24,854 bases of DNA from CAZADA01 sp964568975 (GCA_964568975.1 CAZMSO010000044.1:1-24854), one strand, 5' to 3'. Shown: positions 9,034 through 15,827, counted from the stretch's first letter. The notes: a model not told the origin generated them from the letters alone. A program made the numbers and translations.

Positions 9034-10151
9034 GCCTTGGGCTCCTTCACAGCCGCGACCGGATCGTCGCGGCCGTCGCGTGACCCGGCGTCGCCCACGA
9101 CCCGCACCGGCGCGTTCGGACGCACCCGATGCACGCCGTCGGCCACAATCGTCTCCCCCGCCGTCAAGCCGGAGACAATCTCCACCACCCCGTCGCGCCG
9201 CATGCCCGCCGTCACGGGCCGCATCTCCACAGACGCGACGCCGTCAGTGGCGTCCGTGACGACATAGACAAACGCGTCCGCCCCGCGCCGCACCAGCGAC
9301 ACCTCCGGCGCGGCGGGGTTCATGCGCGTGTTGCGCTGCATCTCCACAAGCATCAGCATGCCGGGGCGCAACCGCCCGTCGGCGTTGTCAATCTCCGCGC
9401 GCACGACCGCTGACCGCGTCACCGGATCGACCCGCGTGTCGACCTGGGCGATCACGCCGTCAAAGATGACGCCCTCATAAGCGGCCGCGCGCACGGACAA
9501 GGGCGCGCCAGGCTCCGCCTGAGTCAAAAACCGCTCCGGCAGTGTGAAATCGACTTTGATGACAGAAATGTCGTCCAGGGTCGCGATCGTGTCGCCGGGC
9601 TGGACGAGCATGCCGGGGCTGGCGTTGCGCAAACCGATAACGCCGTCAAAGGGCGCGCGAATGATCAGGTCCGACCGCTCCGCTTCAAGGGCGGCCACCC
9701 GGGCCTCGGCCCGCTCCATCGCCGCGCGCGCTTGATCGACCAGCGAGCGCGTGCTTGCGCCGCGCGCCACCAACGCCTCCACCCGCGCAAGCTCTGTGCG
9801 CGTCTCCTCTTGGGTGGCGCGCGCCTCCATCAGGTCGGCGTCCTCGGCTGCAGACGCCAATTCCGCGAGCACTTGGCCCGTCGACACCACATCGCCGCTG
9901 TCAAACGCCACGCGCGTGATGATGTCCGTCGATAAGGAGGTGATCGCCACGGATTCATTGGCGCGCGCGTCGCCAAGAGCCTCCACCACGTCGGCGAACT
10001 CCCGCGCCTCGACAACCATCGCCGTCACGGGAGCCGGGCGAAAGGCGCGCGCGCTCTCCACCCCCTCGCCCATGCGCTCGCGCCACACGACTGTCGCCGT
10101 CATGCCGCCAATGACCAGAAACAAAAACGTGAAGAAAATGATCCGGCCCAC
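9030..10151 (-). CDS. RND efflux membrane fusion protein (periplasmic adaptor)
   Basis: A 373-residue periplasmic adaptor linking the RND permease to an outer-membrane channel. It starts with a membrane anchor (RIIFFTFLFLVIGGMTATVVW), followed by a beta-barrel strand, a lipoyl half-motif (VAFDSGDVVSTGQVLAEL), and a coiled-coil hairpin (EETRTELARVEALVARGASTRS and onward). The second lipoyl half is APFDGVIGLRNASPGMLVQPGD, then barrel and membrane-proximal domains. I chose GTG 10151 with GGAG about 9 bases upstream, which gives a proper anchor; a TTG 60 bases further up would add an unlikely leader. The end overlaps the permease start by 4 bp. An 84-base gap separates it from the upstream outer-membrane protein gene. 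Confidence 0.95.
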   Translation of the reverse strand: MGRIIFFTFLFLVIGGMTATVVWRERMGEGVESARAFRPAPVTAMVVEAREFADVVEALGDARANESVAITSLSTDIITRVAFDSGDVVSTGQVLAELASAAEDADLMEARATQEETRTELARVEALVARGASTRSLVDQARAAMERAEARVAALEAERSDLIIRAPFDGVIGLRNASPGMLVQPGDTIATLDDISVIKVDFTLPERFLTQAEPGAPLSVRAAAYEGVIFDGVIAQVDTRVDPVTRSAVVRAEIDNADGRLRPGMLMLVEMQRNTRMNPAAPEVSLVRRGADAFVYVVTDATDGVASVEMRPVTAGMRRDGVVEIVSGLTAGETIVADGVHRVRPNAPVRVVGDAGSRDGRDDPVAAVKEPKA

Positions 10152-10235
10152 CGCGGCGGCTCCTGTGTCGACAACCCTTATGCAACGTAAAGTCTGCGTG
10201 CGCGCGATCAACCGCGCGCCCCGATCACGCGTGGA

Positions 10236-11051
10236 TCAAAACCGACGCCACAGCGCCACCATCGCCGCGCGTTCTTCAATGATGTTGCGCCCAGCGACGG
10301 TGGCGGTGACGCCTCCTTGGACCGCCCAGGACCGGTTGAGGCGGCGCACGCCCGACAGGCGCACTTTGTGGCTGGTGACGTCTTGGCGTCCCGCGCCGGG
10401 CGTCGTCTCCGCGGATTCCTCGCCAATCAGCGTGAAGGATTGGCCAAGCCACATCCAATCCGGCGAAGGGCGCACGCCCACCGTGACGTCAACACGCCCC
10501 TCAATCCCCGCCACATCGCCGCGCGAGCGGGCGCCCACTTGGGCGTCTGCAAAGCCGCCGCGGCCGCGCCAGCCCCACGATGCGCCCGCCAGCAGGCGCA
10601 CCTCCCCGCCAAACCCGCCCTCGCCCAACGGCTCGTCCACGGCGTTTTCACCATCGCCCGGGATCAACGCCACGCCCTGGAAGGAGACGACGCCGCCGAA
10701 CGGTCGCCCGAGTAAAAACCGCGCGCCCGCCTCCGTGCCGCCAAGGCCGGCGGCCTCGTCGGTGGGCGGGATCGTCACATCATCCGTCGCCGGCCCTTTC
10801 GAGCGCACGCTTTGAATGACGGGTCGGCCGACCAGCGTCACCCGCGAGGTCAGCCCGTACTCCAGATAAGCAGAGAGTTCTTGCTTCGTGAATGTGACGT
10901 CGACGGCCGCATCGCCGTCATCGTCAAAGCGGCGGCTGGCGCTATCGAAGCTGTACGTGAAGATCGCCAGGCCGTCGCCCTTGTTTTGCGGCCACGCCCC
11001 GGCGAGGACGGGCGACGCCGAAACCGCCGCCGCCACGACGGCGGCCGCCAC
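10236..11051 (-). CDS. Small outer-membrane beta-barrel protein, function unknown
   Basis: About 271 residues from GTG 11051, beginning with a hydrophobic Ala/Val signal segment ending near SASPVLA/GAWPQ. The mature part is built of alternating hydrophobic and polar residues rich in Gly, Arg and aromatics, and it ends in ALWRRF. A C-terminal phenylalanine after alternating hydrophobics is the usual beta-signal for BAM insertion. The barrel is estimated at 250 residues, and it has no TolC-like helical hairpins. The start is uncertain: GTG 11051 has no clear ribosome binding site, and longer starts overlapping egtB are possible, for example a CTG at about 11108 that would add a basic n-region. 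It follows the egtB stop by 17 bases and so probably shares its transcript. The role is unknown. Confidence 0.75.
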   Translation of the reverse strand: MAAAVVAAAVSASPVLAGAWPQNKGDGLAIFTYSFDSASRRFDDDGDAAVDVTFTKQELSAYLEYGLTSRVTLVGRPVIQSVRSKGPATDDVTIPPTDEAAGLGGTEAGARFLLGRPFGGVVSFQGVALIPGDGENAVDEPLGEGGFGGEVRLLAGASWGWRGRGGFADAQVGARSRGDVAGIEGRVDVTVGVRPSPDWMWLGQSFTLIGEESAETTPGAGRQDVTSHKVRLSGVRRLNRSWAVQGGVTATVAGRNIIEERAAMVALWRRF

Positions 11052-11068
11052 GCGCGCTGCGCCAGCGC

Positions 11069-12364
11069 TTAGAGATCGCGCGCCAGGCGCACGCCTGAAA
11101 ACTGCCAGCGCGCGTGAGGCGGAAAGAAATTGCGGTAGCTCGCCCGCACATGGCCCCGCGGCGTCGCGCACGATCCCCCCCTCAAAACATACTGACCGCA
11201 CATGAACTTGCCATTGTATTCGCCCACAGCCCCGTCCGGTTGTCGATACCCTGGATAGGCCTCATAGGAGGAGTGCGTCCATTCCCACACATCACCGAAC
11301 ACTTGGCGCAGCGCGCCCTCAGGCGCGTCCGCGGCCGGGCGCGGATGGGCGGAGACGCCGGGCTCCAGCAAGCCGCCCAGGGCGGCGGCGGGCGCTTCGT
11401 CCTGGGCGCGGCGCGCGGCGTGCTCCCATTCCTGCTCGCGAGGAAGGCGGGCCTCCATCCACCGCGCCAGGGCGTCGGCCTCGTAGTACGACAAGTGCGC
11501 GACCGGCTCGGCGGGATCGAGGGCGGTCTCGCCGTGGAGCGTAAACAGCGACCACGCCCCCGGCGCGCCGCGCCAATAATCCGGCGCGATGCGCCTGCTC
11601 GCCTCCTGCTCGCTCCAGCCGTCGGAAAGCCACAAGCTGGCGGTCTGATACCCGCCATCCTCGATGAACGCCGCCATCTCGCCATTCGTCACGAGGCGAT
11701 CCGCCAGCGCAAACGGATGCAACAGCGCGCGGTGACGCGGCGTTTCATGGTCATAAGCCCACCCGCTGTGCTCGGCGCCGATCCACACCACGCCCCCGGG
11801 AAAGGACCGCCACGCAATGGCGTCCGCTGTCGCGGCCGCCGGCTGGGGCGCGCGCGGATAAGCCGCCGGCGCGAGCGGGTTGATGCTGAACACGTGTTTG
11901 ATGTCGGTGAGGATCAGCTCTTGATGCTGCTCTTCATGCGCGAGGCCAAGGCGAATCAGATCGCGCGCGTCAGCGTCCAGCGCCGCCGTCATCAGCCAAT
12001 CGGCCATGGCCGCGTCCACATGCGCGCGATAACCCCGCACATCCGCCGCCGACGGCCGCGACAACAACCCCCGTTGCGGACGGGGGTGACGCGGGCCGAC
12101 GGCGTTGTAATACGAGTTGAAGAGGTAGTCATAAGACGCGTCGTAAGGCGTGTAGCCCGCGACATAACGGCGAAGGACGAAGCGCTCCCAAAACCACGTC
12201 GTGTGGGCGAGGTGCCATTTGGTCGGGCTCGCGTCCGCCATGGACTGCAAGGCCTGATCCTCGTCGCTTAACGGCGCGGCGAGGACTTGGGTGGCGTCGC
12301 GCGCGGCGAGAAACTGCTGGGCGACGTCGTCGACGGTCGAAGCGGCGGGTGCTGGTTGCGCCAC
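11069..12364 (-). CDS. egtB: Ergothioneine-type sulfoxide synthase (EgtB family)
   Basis: A non-haem iron enzyme that in characterised members joins hercynine (trimethylhistidine) to a thiol donor with O2, giving the sulfoxide precursor of ergothioneine. The 431-residue product has an N-terminal DinB-like domain with likely iron ligands H54 (KWHLAHTTW) and H143 and H147 (HEEQHQELILTDIKH). A C-terminal FGE-sulfatase domain ends RGGSCATPRGHVRASYRNFFPP and GVRLARDL. I chose GTG 12364 with GAGG 5 bases upstream, because it puts DDVAQQFLAAR at the usual N-terminus. An upstream extension to 12574 would add 70 unlike residues crossing a repeat array. The EgtD methyltransferase partner is not in this window, so the thiol donor type cannot be assigned. 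Confidence 0.93.
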   Translation of the reverse strand: MAQPAPAASTVDDVAQQFLAARDATQVLAAPLSDEDQALQSMADASPTKWHLAHTTWFWERFVLRRYVAGYTPYDASYDYLFNSYYNAVGPRHPRPQRGLLSRPSAADVRGYRAHVDAAMADWLMTAALDADARDLIRLGLAHEEQHQELILTDIKHVFSINPLAPAAYPRAPQPAAATADAIAWRSFPGGVVWIGAEHSGWAYDHETPRHRALLHPFALADRLVTNGEMAAFIEDGGYQTASLWLSDGWSEQEASRRIAPDYWRGAPGAWSLFTLHGETALDPAEPVAHLSYYEADALARWMEARLPREQEWEHAARRAQDEAPAAALGGLLEPGVSAHPRPAADAPEGALRQVFGDVWEWTHSSYEAYPGYRQPDGAVGEYNGKFMCGQYVLRGGSCATPRGHVRASYRNFFPPHARWQFSGVRLARDL

Positions 12365-12381
12365 GAGGGCCTCACATGACA

Positions 12382-12429
12382 GGGATGAAGAGCGGTGGGG
12401 ATGAAGAGCGACGGGGATGACGAGCGGAT
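12382..12429. repeat. Three tandem 16-bp direct repeats upstream of egtB
   Basis: Units start at 12382, 12398 and 12414. Each begins GGGATGA(A/C)GAGCG followed by three variable bases. The array ends 17 bases before the egtB start (reading on the minus strand), thus inside its leader or promoter region. The period of 16 is not a multiple of three, so it is not a coding repeat. A possible minus-strand -35 (TTGACG) lies just beyond at 12459-12454. Confidence 0.8.
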
Positions 12430-12630
12430 GACACACACCAGGGGCGCAAAAACCGTCAAGCGTCGGACCGCGCCGCGCCGTCGACACCATCGCAGCCGCC
12501 ACGTTTGTTTCAAGGTGCGCGGCGACGTTCACGAGGAAATTTGACCAGATCTTGGCACGCCAATGAAGACGCATTTTGAGACCGCCCTCATTGCGGGCGT
12601 CGCGGCTGCGCCCATGGGAGCGCCGGCGCC

Positions 12631-13428
12631 ATGACGGCGCCGGCGCGTTACGCGTCCGCCGCCGCGACGCCCCAAATCCACTTCACCGCCAGCCCCGCAC
12701 GGGCGGCGCAGACAGCTATGCGCGCGTTGCGCCAACGCTATGGCGAGGCTGGCGCGGCCGGCGCAGACGTTGTGATCGCGTTGGGCGGCGACGGCTTCAT
12801 GCTGGAGACGTTGCACGCGCATATGGGGCGCGGCGTGCCGATCTTCGGCATGAATTACGGGTCTGTCGGGTTTTTGATGAACCCGTTTTCCGAGGATGAT
12901 TTGCACAATCGGCTCGCGCGGGCGGAGCGCGCAGACATCCGCCCGTTGCGCGCGCGCGGGCGCGACGTGCGCGGCCGTCCGTTCACGGCGTTGGCGATCA
13001 ACGAAGTGTCGCTGCTGCGCGAGACCCGCCAAACAGCCAAGCTGCGCATCACGATTGATGACCGCGAGCGGTTGGCCGAGCTCATCGCCGACGGCGTCAT
13101 GGTCGCCACGCCGGCAGGCTCGACAGCGTATAATTCATCCGCCTACGGCCCGATTTTGCCCATCACGGCGCAGCTGTTGGCGCTGACGCCCATCAGCGCC
13201 TTTCGCCCCAGGCGCTGGCGCGGCGCGTTGTTGCCCAACGGCGCACGCGTGCGGTTCGACGTGCTGGAAGCCCAGAAGCGGCCCGTGAGCGCCGTCGCTG
13301 ACAATCAGGAGTTTCGCGACATCGTGGCCGTCGACATTGAAGAGCATCCGGATTTGACGCTCACCATGCTCTTTGACGAGGGCCACACCCTGGAGGAGCG
13401 CATGCTGTTGGAGCAATTCGCCCACTAA
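12631..13428 (+). CDS. nadK: NAD kinase
   Basis: Phosphorylates NAD to NADP in the cytosol. The 265-residue protein is of the short bacterial type. Visible motifs are the nucleotide-binding GGDG (residues 52-55) in VVIALGGDGFMLE, the block GMNYGSVGFLMN, INEVSLLR, and the glycine-rich DGVMVATPAGSTAYN near 160-172. ATG 12631 has GGGAG about 11 bases upstream. It is divergent from egtB across a 266-base region. It could support the NADP-dependent isocitrate dehydrogenase encoded later in the window, but no genetic link is implied. A GC hairpin follows the stop. Confidence 0.96.
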   Translation: MTAPARYASAAATPQIHFTASPARAAQTAMRALRQRYGEAGAAGADVVIALGGDGFMLETLHAHMGRGVPIFGMNYGSVGFLMNPFSEDDLHNRLARAERADIRPLRARGRDVRGRPFTALAINEVSLLRETRQTAKLRITIDDRERLAELIADGVMVATPAGSTAYNSSAYGPILPITAQLLALTPISAFRPRRWRGALLPNGARVRFDVLEAQKRPVSAVADNQEFRDIVAVDIEEHPDLTLTMLFDEGHTLEERMLLEQFAH

Positions 13429-13429
13429 A

Positions 13430-13447
13430 GCGGCGTGCGCTCGCCGC
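13430..13447 (+). terminator. Hairpin just after nadK
   Basis: Six-base arms GCGGCG and CGCCGC with a six-base loop begin 2 bases after the nadK stop; one further A-x/T-side pairing is possible. No U-run follows, so it may be a weak terminator or a 3' end stabiliser. Confidence 0.35.
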
Positions 13448-13587
13448 GCTGTCCACTTAGCGTTGATTTCGCGCGACTTTTTCTGACAACACGCGTTCCA
13501 ACGCCGAGCCGCCGGCAAGGGTGTGTCAACACGTTCGCAGTATTCTGATACCGAACCTGTTTGTGTGTCTGAGGCGTACCGTCGGCC

Positions 13588-14073
13588 ATGCCCAACTCAA
13601 AAGACGTCCGCGTTATTCGGCCGCCCAACCGGCTCAAGGCCAAGCTCGGCGGCGCGCTTCCCGCCGCGGACGAGGCGTTGATTAAGCGGGCGGAGGCGTC
13701 GCTGGCGGCGCTCGCGCCGCAATTCAGCGACTGGATGGCCGAGGAAGTCGCCGGGCTTGAACGCGCCTTCGCCGCGGCGGCCCAAACCGGCTTAACGGGC
13801 GACGCCGGGGCGGCTCTGTTCCGCAGCGCCCATGACCTCAAGGGCGTCGGCACGACATATGGCTTCCCGCTTGTGACGCGTTTAAGCGCCTCGCTCTCGC
13901 GCTTGATCGAGACAGATGCGTTGCGCGCTGCGGCGCCGCTGGCGCTCGTGAAGGCCCATGTCGACGCGATCCGTGCGGCGGTGCGCGAACAAGTCACCGG
14001 CGATGACCGCCAAATCGCCGGCGCGCTGGCGGCGGAACTGGACCAACAAGTCCGCGCGGCCCTCGCCCGTTAG
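13588..14073 (+). CDS. Histidine phosphotransfer (Hpt) domain protein
   Basis: A 161-residue single-domain phosphorelay protein. The block LFRSAHDLKGVGTTYGF contains the Hpt signature with phospho-accepting H82 and the following LKG; the rest is helical, as expected for a four-helix Hpt bundle. The first 20 or so residues are basic (RPPNRLKAKLGG) and precede the bundle. ATG 13588 has a modest TGAGG about 16 bases upstream, so the ribosome binding site is weak. No histidine kinase or response regulator is adjacent, so its partners must be elsewhere. The gene lies 159 bases after nadK and probably has its own promoter. Confidence 0.87.
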   Translation: MPNSKDVRVIRPPNRLKAKLGGALPAADEALIKRAEASLAALAPQFSDWMAEEVAGLERAFAAAAQTGLTGDAGAALFRSAHDLKGVGTTYGFPLVTRLSASLSRLIETDALRAAAPLALVKAHVDAIRAAVREQVTGDDRQIAGALAAELDQQVRAALAR

Positions 14074-14143
14074 CCCTGGGAGCGCGCATCCAGACCGCGC
14101 AATCTCAAGCGCGCGTGGCGCGGGGCCGGGTGCGCTAAGCGCG

Positions 14144-14171
14144 TTTACATGCAACAGAGATGTTGCATAAT
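14144..14171 (+). promoter_or_regulatory. Promoter of the arsR-type/VOC operon
   Basis: The -35 TTTACA (14144-14149) and -10 CATAAT (14166-14171) are each five of six to the sigma-70 consensus, with a 16-base spacer. The expected transcription start, 6-8 bases further on, falls at about 14177-14179. That is the GTG start codon of the regulator, so the message is probably leaderless. No Shine-Dalgarno sequence is present. Confidence 0.65.
14149..14168. promoter_or_regulatory. Inverted-repeat operator within the arsR-type promoter
   Basis: A perfect inverted repeat, ATGCAACA-gaga-TGTTGCAT, fills the spacer between -35 and -10 and touches both. A dimeric ArsR-type repressor bound here would block RNA polymerase. 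The site ends 8 bases before the regulator's start codon, so autoregulation is the simple reading. Binding itself is inferred. Confidence 0.7.
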
Positions 14172-14176
14172 GAGAT

Positions 14177-14485
14177 GTGGGCGTTCCGTTCGATCCCAAC
14201 CTCGCCACGCTGTTCCGCGCGCTCGGCGACGACACGCGCTTGTTAATTCTTGAACAGTTGAGAAAGCGAGATGATCAAAGCCTGTTTGAGCTGTGCGCGC
14301 GCCTTATTGAAGAGCACAATGTGACTCTCACACGGCAAGCCATCACCCGGCATTTGAACACGCTGGAACAGGCTGGATTGATCAGCACCACCTGGCGCGG
14401 GAGAACTAAAGTTCATTCACTGACGGCGGCGTCGTTGGAAGAGACGATGAATCCATGGTTAGAAAATTTTTTAAGGGGGACATGA
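14177..14485 (+). CDS. ArsR/SmtB-family winged-helix repressor
   Basis: A 102-residue DNA-binding protein. LATLFRALGDDTRLLILEQL is the typical N-terminal helix pair of ArsR-type regulators, and LTRQAITRHLNTLEQAGLI is the recognition-helix region, followed by the wing (WRGRTKVHSL). No metal-binding cysteine pair (CxC) is visible near the recognition helix; only one cysteine occurs, in LFELCARL. It may therefore sense something other than metal. The GTG is the first possible start because an in-frame TGA lies 6 bases before it. It ends one base before the VOC gene, forming a two-gene operon under the operator described. The sequence is visibly more AT-rich than its neighbours. Confidence 0.92.
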   Translation: MGVPFDPNLATLFRALGDDTRLLILEQLRKRDDQSLFELCARLIEEHNVTLTRQAITRHLNTLEQAGLISTTWRGRTKVHSLTAASLEETMNPWLENFLRGT

Positions 14486-14486
14486 C

Positions 14487-14876
14487 ATGAAAATGTATAT
14501 CAAGGGCGTTGTGGTTGATGATCAACAAAAAGCGCTCGACTTTTACACGAAGACCCTCGGCTTTGTGGTCAAGCATGACATTCCCGTCGGAGAGCACCGG
14601 TGGATCACTGTCGTCTCGCCAGAGGAGCCCGACGGCGTCGAATTGGGCCTTGAGCCCAACGCCCACCCCGCGGCGCGCGTGTACCAAGAAGCGCTTATGG
14701 CCGACGGCATCCCATGGACGGCCTTCCGCGTGGACGACATCGACGCGGAGGTGGAGCGGCTTCAAGCCGCGGGCGTGCGCTTCACCCAACCGCCCATGAA
14801 AGCGGGCGGCGCCACCATCGCCGTCTTTGACGACACTTGCGGCAATCTCATCCAATTGATGGAAATTCACGCCTAG
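14487..14876 (+). CDS. Glyoxalase/VOC-superfamily protein paired with the ArsR-type regulator
   Basis: A 129-residue vicinal-oxygen-chelate protein with two beta-alpha-beta-beta-beta modules: MKMYIKGVVVDDQQKALDFYTKTLGF and later FRVDDIDAEVERLQAAGVRF, ending FDDTCGNLIQLMEI. VOC proteins include metal-dependent lyases, dioxygenases and resistance or binding proteins; the final EI acid is compatible with a metal ligand, but activity cannot be assigned. AGGGGGA lies about 7 bases upstream of the ATG, a strong ribosome binding site, unlike the leaderless first gene. The one-base gap to the regulator indicates co-transcription, so it is the likely target of that repressor. Confidence 0.92.
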   Translation: MKMYIKGVVVDDQQKALDFYTKTLGFVVKHDIPVGEHRWITVVSPEEPDGVELGLEPNAHPAARVYQEALMADGIPWTAFRVDDIDAEVERLQAAGVRFTQPPMKAGGATIAVFDDTCGNLIQLMEIHA

Positions 14877-15225
14877 CGCATGTCGGATCGACCTGGACTC
14901 GCGCGTCAGGGAGGCCTGTCGGCCGCGAACGCTGATTCATGACGCCCGCCTGGGATGGAGGCGACGGGTCGGCGGCGTTGGCCATGGATCGGCGCTGGCG
15001 CGTGATGCGGGCGATTGACGGCGAGGGGGTGTCGGCATGCGAGTCGGGCTCGTCCAAAATGCTCTTGAAATCGCACCGCACCTCGTGGGCGCCTCGCAGC
15101 CGTCGCGCGCGCTTCTGGAGGTGCGTCGCATGGCCCGCATAACGGTCGAGAAACTCCGCCAAGCCGACCACGTCGTGGAGCGGCGGCGATCTCGGGGTCC
15201 AGGCGCAGACGCTGTGGACCCGACA
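14848..15225 (-). pseudogene. Probable frameshifted small ORF, family not recognised
   Basis: The minus strand starts with ATG 15225 and reads MSGPQRLRLDPEIAAA. It then loses register inside a GCC-GCC-GCT run near 15180. Adding one base there would continue directly into LHDVVGLAEFLDRYAGHATHL and HEVRCDFKSILDEPDSHA, giving one amphipathic helical protein. The downstream frame has strongly G/C-ended codons as real genes here do, better than the competing plus-strand frame. That frame ends at 14848, overlapping the VOC gene's 3' end by 29 bases on the opposite strand, so the true C-terminus is unclear. It may be a decayed gene, a sequencing error or chance. Confidence 0.35.
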
Positions 15226-15321
15226 TGAACCCGATTGTCGGCCACTGTGTGACGACGGCCACGGCGACACCACGCAACCCATTGAAAAGCTTGGTCGGAG
15301 TGGCGGCGTTTGACTCTGCGC

Positions 15322-15344
15322 CCCCTGGAGCGGCGGTCCAGGGG
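15322..15344. other. Stem-loop with eight-base arms
   Basis: Perfect arms CCCCTGGA and TCCAGGGG with a seven-base loop. On the minus strand it is the second hairpin after the lipoprotein gene. No T-run follows on either side. Confidence 0.4.
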
Positions 15345-15359
15345 TGTGTGGTGCGGAGA

Positions 15360-15398
15360 TCTGCGCTGCGCCCGCTGAGGCGCGTCGCGCAGCGCAGA
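15360..15398 (-). terminator. Twelve-base-pair hairpin downstream of the lipoprotein gene
   Basis: Perfect arms TCTGCGCTGCGC and GCGCAGCGCAGA flank a 15-base loop, starting 10 bases after the lipoprotein stop on the minus strand. It has no U-run, but the stem strength and position suggest a terminator or 3' stabilising structure. Confidence 0.5.
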
Positions 15399-15408
15399 CG
15401 CCCTCGCC

Positions 15409-15807
15409 TCAGCGGCTGATGGGGTTGGTCACCTCCAGGCGGGCGTCCCCTGGCACGCCGAGTTCATCGCGCGTGAAACTCAACGTCACCCCGTCGTCAT
15501 CAGGATCAGCGCAGTAATCTTTGCGGGTGCGGTGGAAGGTCAGCTCGAAGCGGTTGTCGCCTTCGCGATCAACCTCCACGTCGAAAAACTCCTTCGTCGT
15601 GCAGCCATTGCTCTTCGCGCGGATGACAATGTCATCACCAATCTCCACGCCATAAAGCCGCTCGCCGCGGCCGCTGTGCACGGTGTGGCCGTTGACGCGG
15701 ACATAGGCGTCCTCGGAGTCGCCGCTGGTGTCGGTGATTTCAATCACGCAGCCGGCCGCGACAAGGGCCGCGCCGCCCAAGGCTGCAAACGCTAAATAGG
15801 ATTTCAT
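15409..15807 (-). CDS. Small secreted lipoprotein, function unknown
   Basis: A 132-residue protein with a lipoprotein signal peptide: MKSYLAFAALGGAALVAAGC gives a clear lipobox AAGC with lipidated Cys20. The mature part is acidic and predicted mainly beta. SNGCTTKEFFDVEV and LTFHRTRKDYC contain two cysteines that may pair. FTRDELGVPGDARLEVTNP closes the domain, a layout I recall from uncharacterised small alphaproteobacterial proteins. I chose ATG 15807 because GGAGAAGGGG lies just upstream and it gives the signal peptide; a longer start at 15867 would run across the operator. An unusual cluster of palindromic half-sites lies 21-52 bases upstream. Confidence 0.85.
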   Translation of the reverse strand: MKSYLAFAALGGAALVAAGCVIEITDTSGDSEDAYVRVNGHTVHSGRGERLYGVEIGDDIVIRAKSNGCTTKEFFDVEVDREGDNRFELTFHRTRKDYCADPDDDGVTLSFTRDELGVPGDARLEVTNPISR

Positions 15808-15827
15808 AGTCACCCCTTCTCCATCAT

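Larger units (their letters stand above)
14877..15408. other. 532-base stretch without an intact gene
   Basis: Between the VOC gene and the lipoprotein gene there is no reading frame with a secure start and product. It contains the candidate frameshifted minus-strand ORF and two strong hairpins near its right end (15322-15344 and 15360-15398). I saw no tRNA, RNase P, tmRNA or SRP RNA signature motifs in it. Confidence 0.6.

Noticed and set aside
8278..9267. Long plus-strand open frame (329 codons) opposite the RND and MFP genes
   Set aside because: It is antisense to two recognisable proteins with intact motifs and has the composition of a shadow frame.
10177..10190. Shared GTTGCATAA between the MFP leader (minus strand) and the ArsR-type operator
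   Set aside because: A single nine-base match without the inverted partner is expected by chance in a window this size.
11114..12271. Long plus-strand open frame (385 codons) opposite egtB
   Set aside because: It lies wholly antisense to a clear EgtB gene, is arginine/histidine rich, and matches no family; typical of GC-rich antisense frames.
12552..12563. TTGGC-ac-GCCAA inverted repeat upstream of nadK
   Set aside because: Five-base arms are too short to be meaningful in this composition, and no matching regulator is present.
12365..12574. N-terminal extension of EgtB by 70 residues
   Set aside because: It crosses the 16-bp repeat array, does not resemble EgtB, and a GTG with an upstream GAGG gives a normal family length.
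15037..15228. Plus-strand ORF of 63 codons in the gene-free stretch
   Set aside because: Its third codon positions are less G/C-rich than the opposing minus-strand frame and it has no recognisable product.
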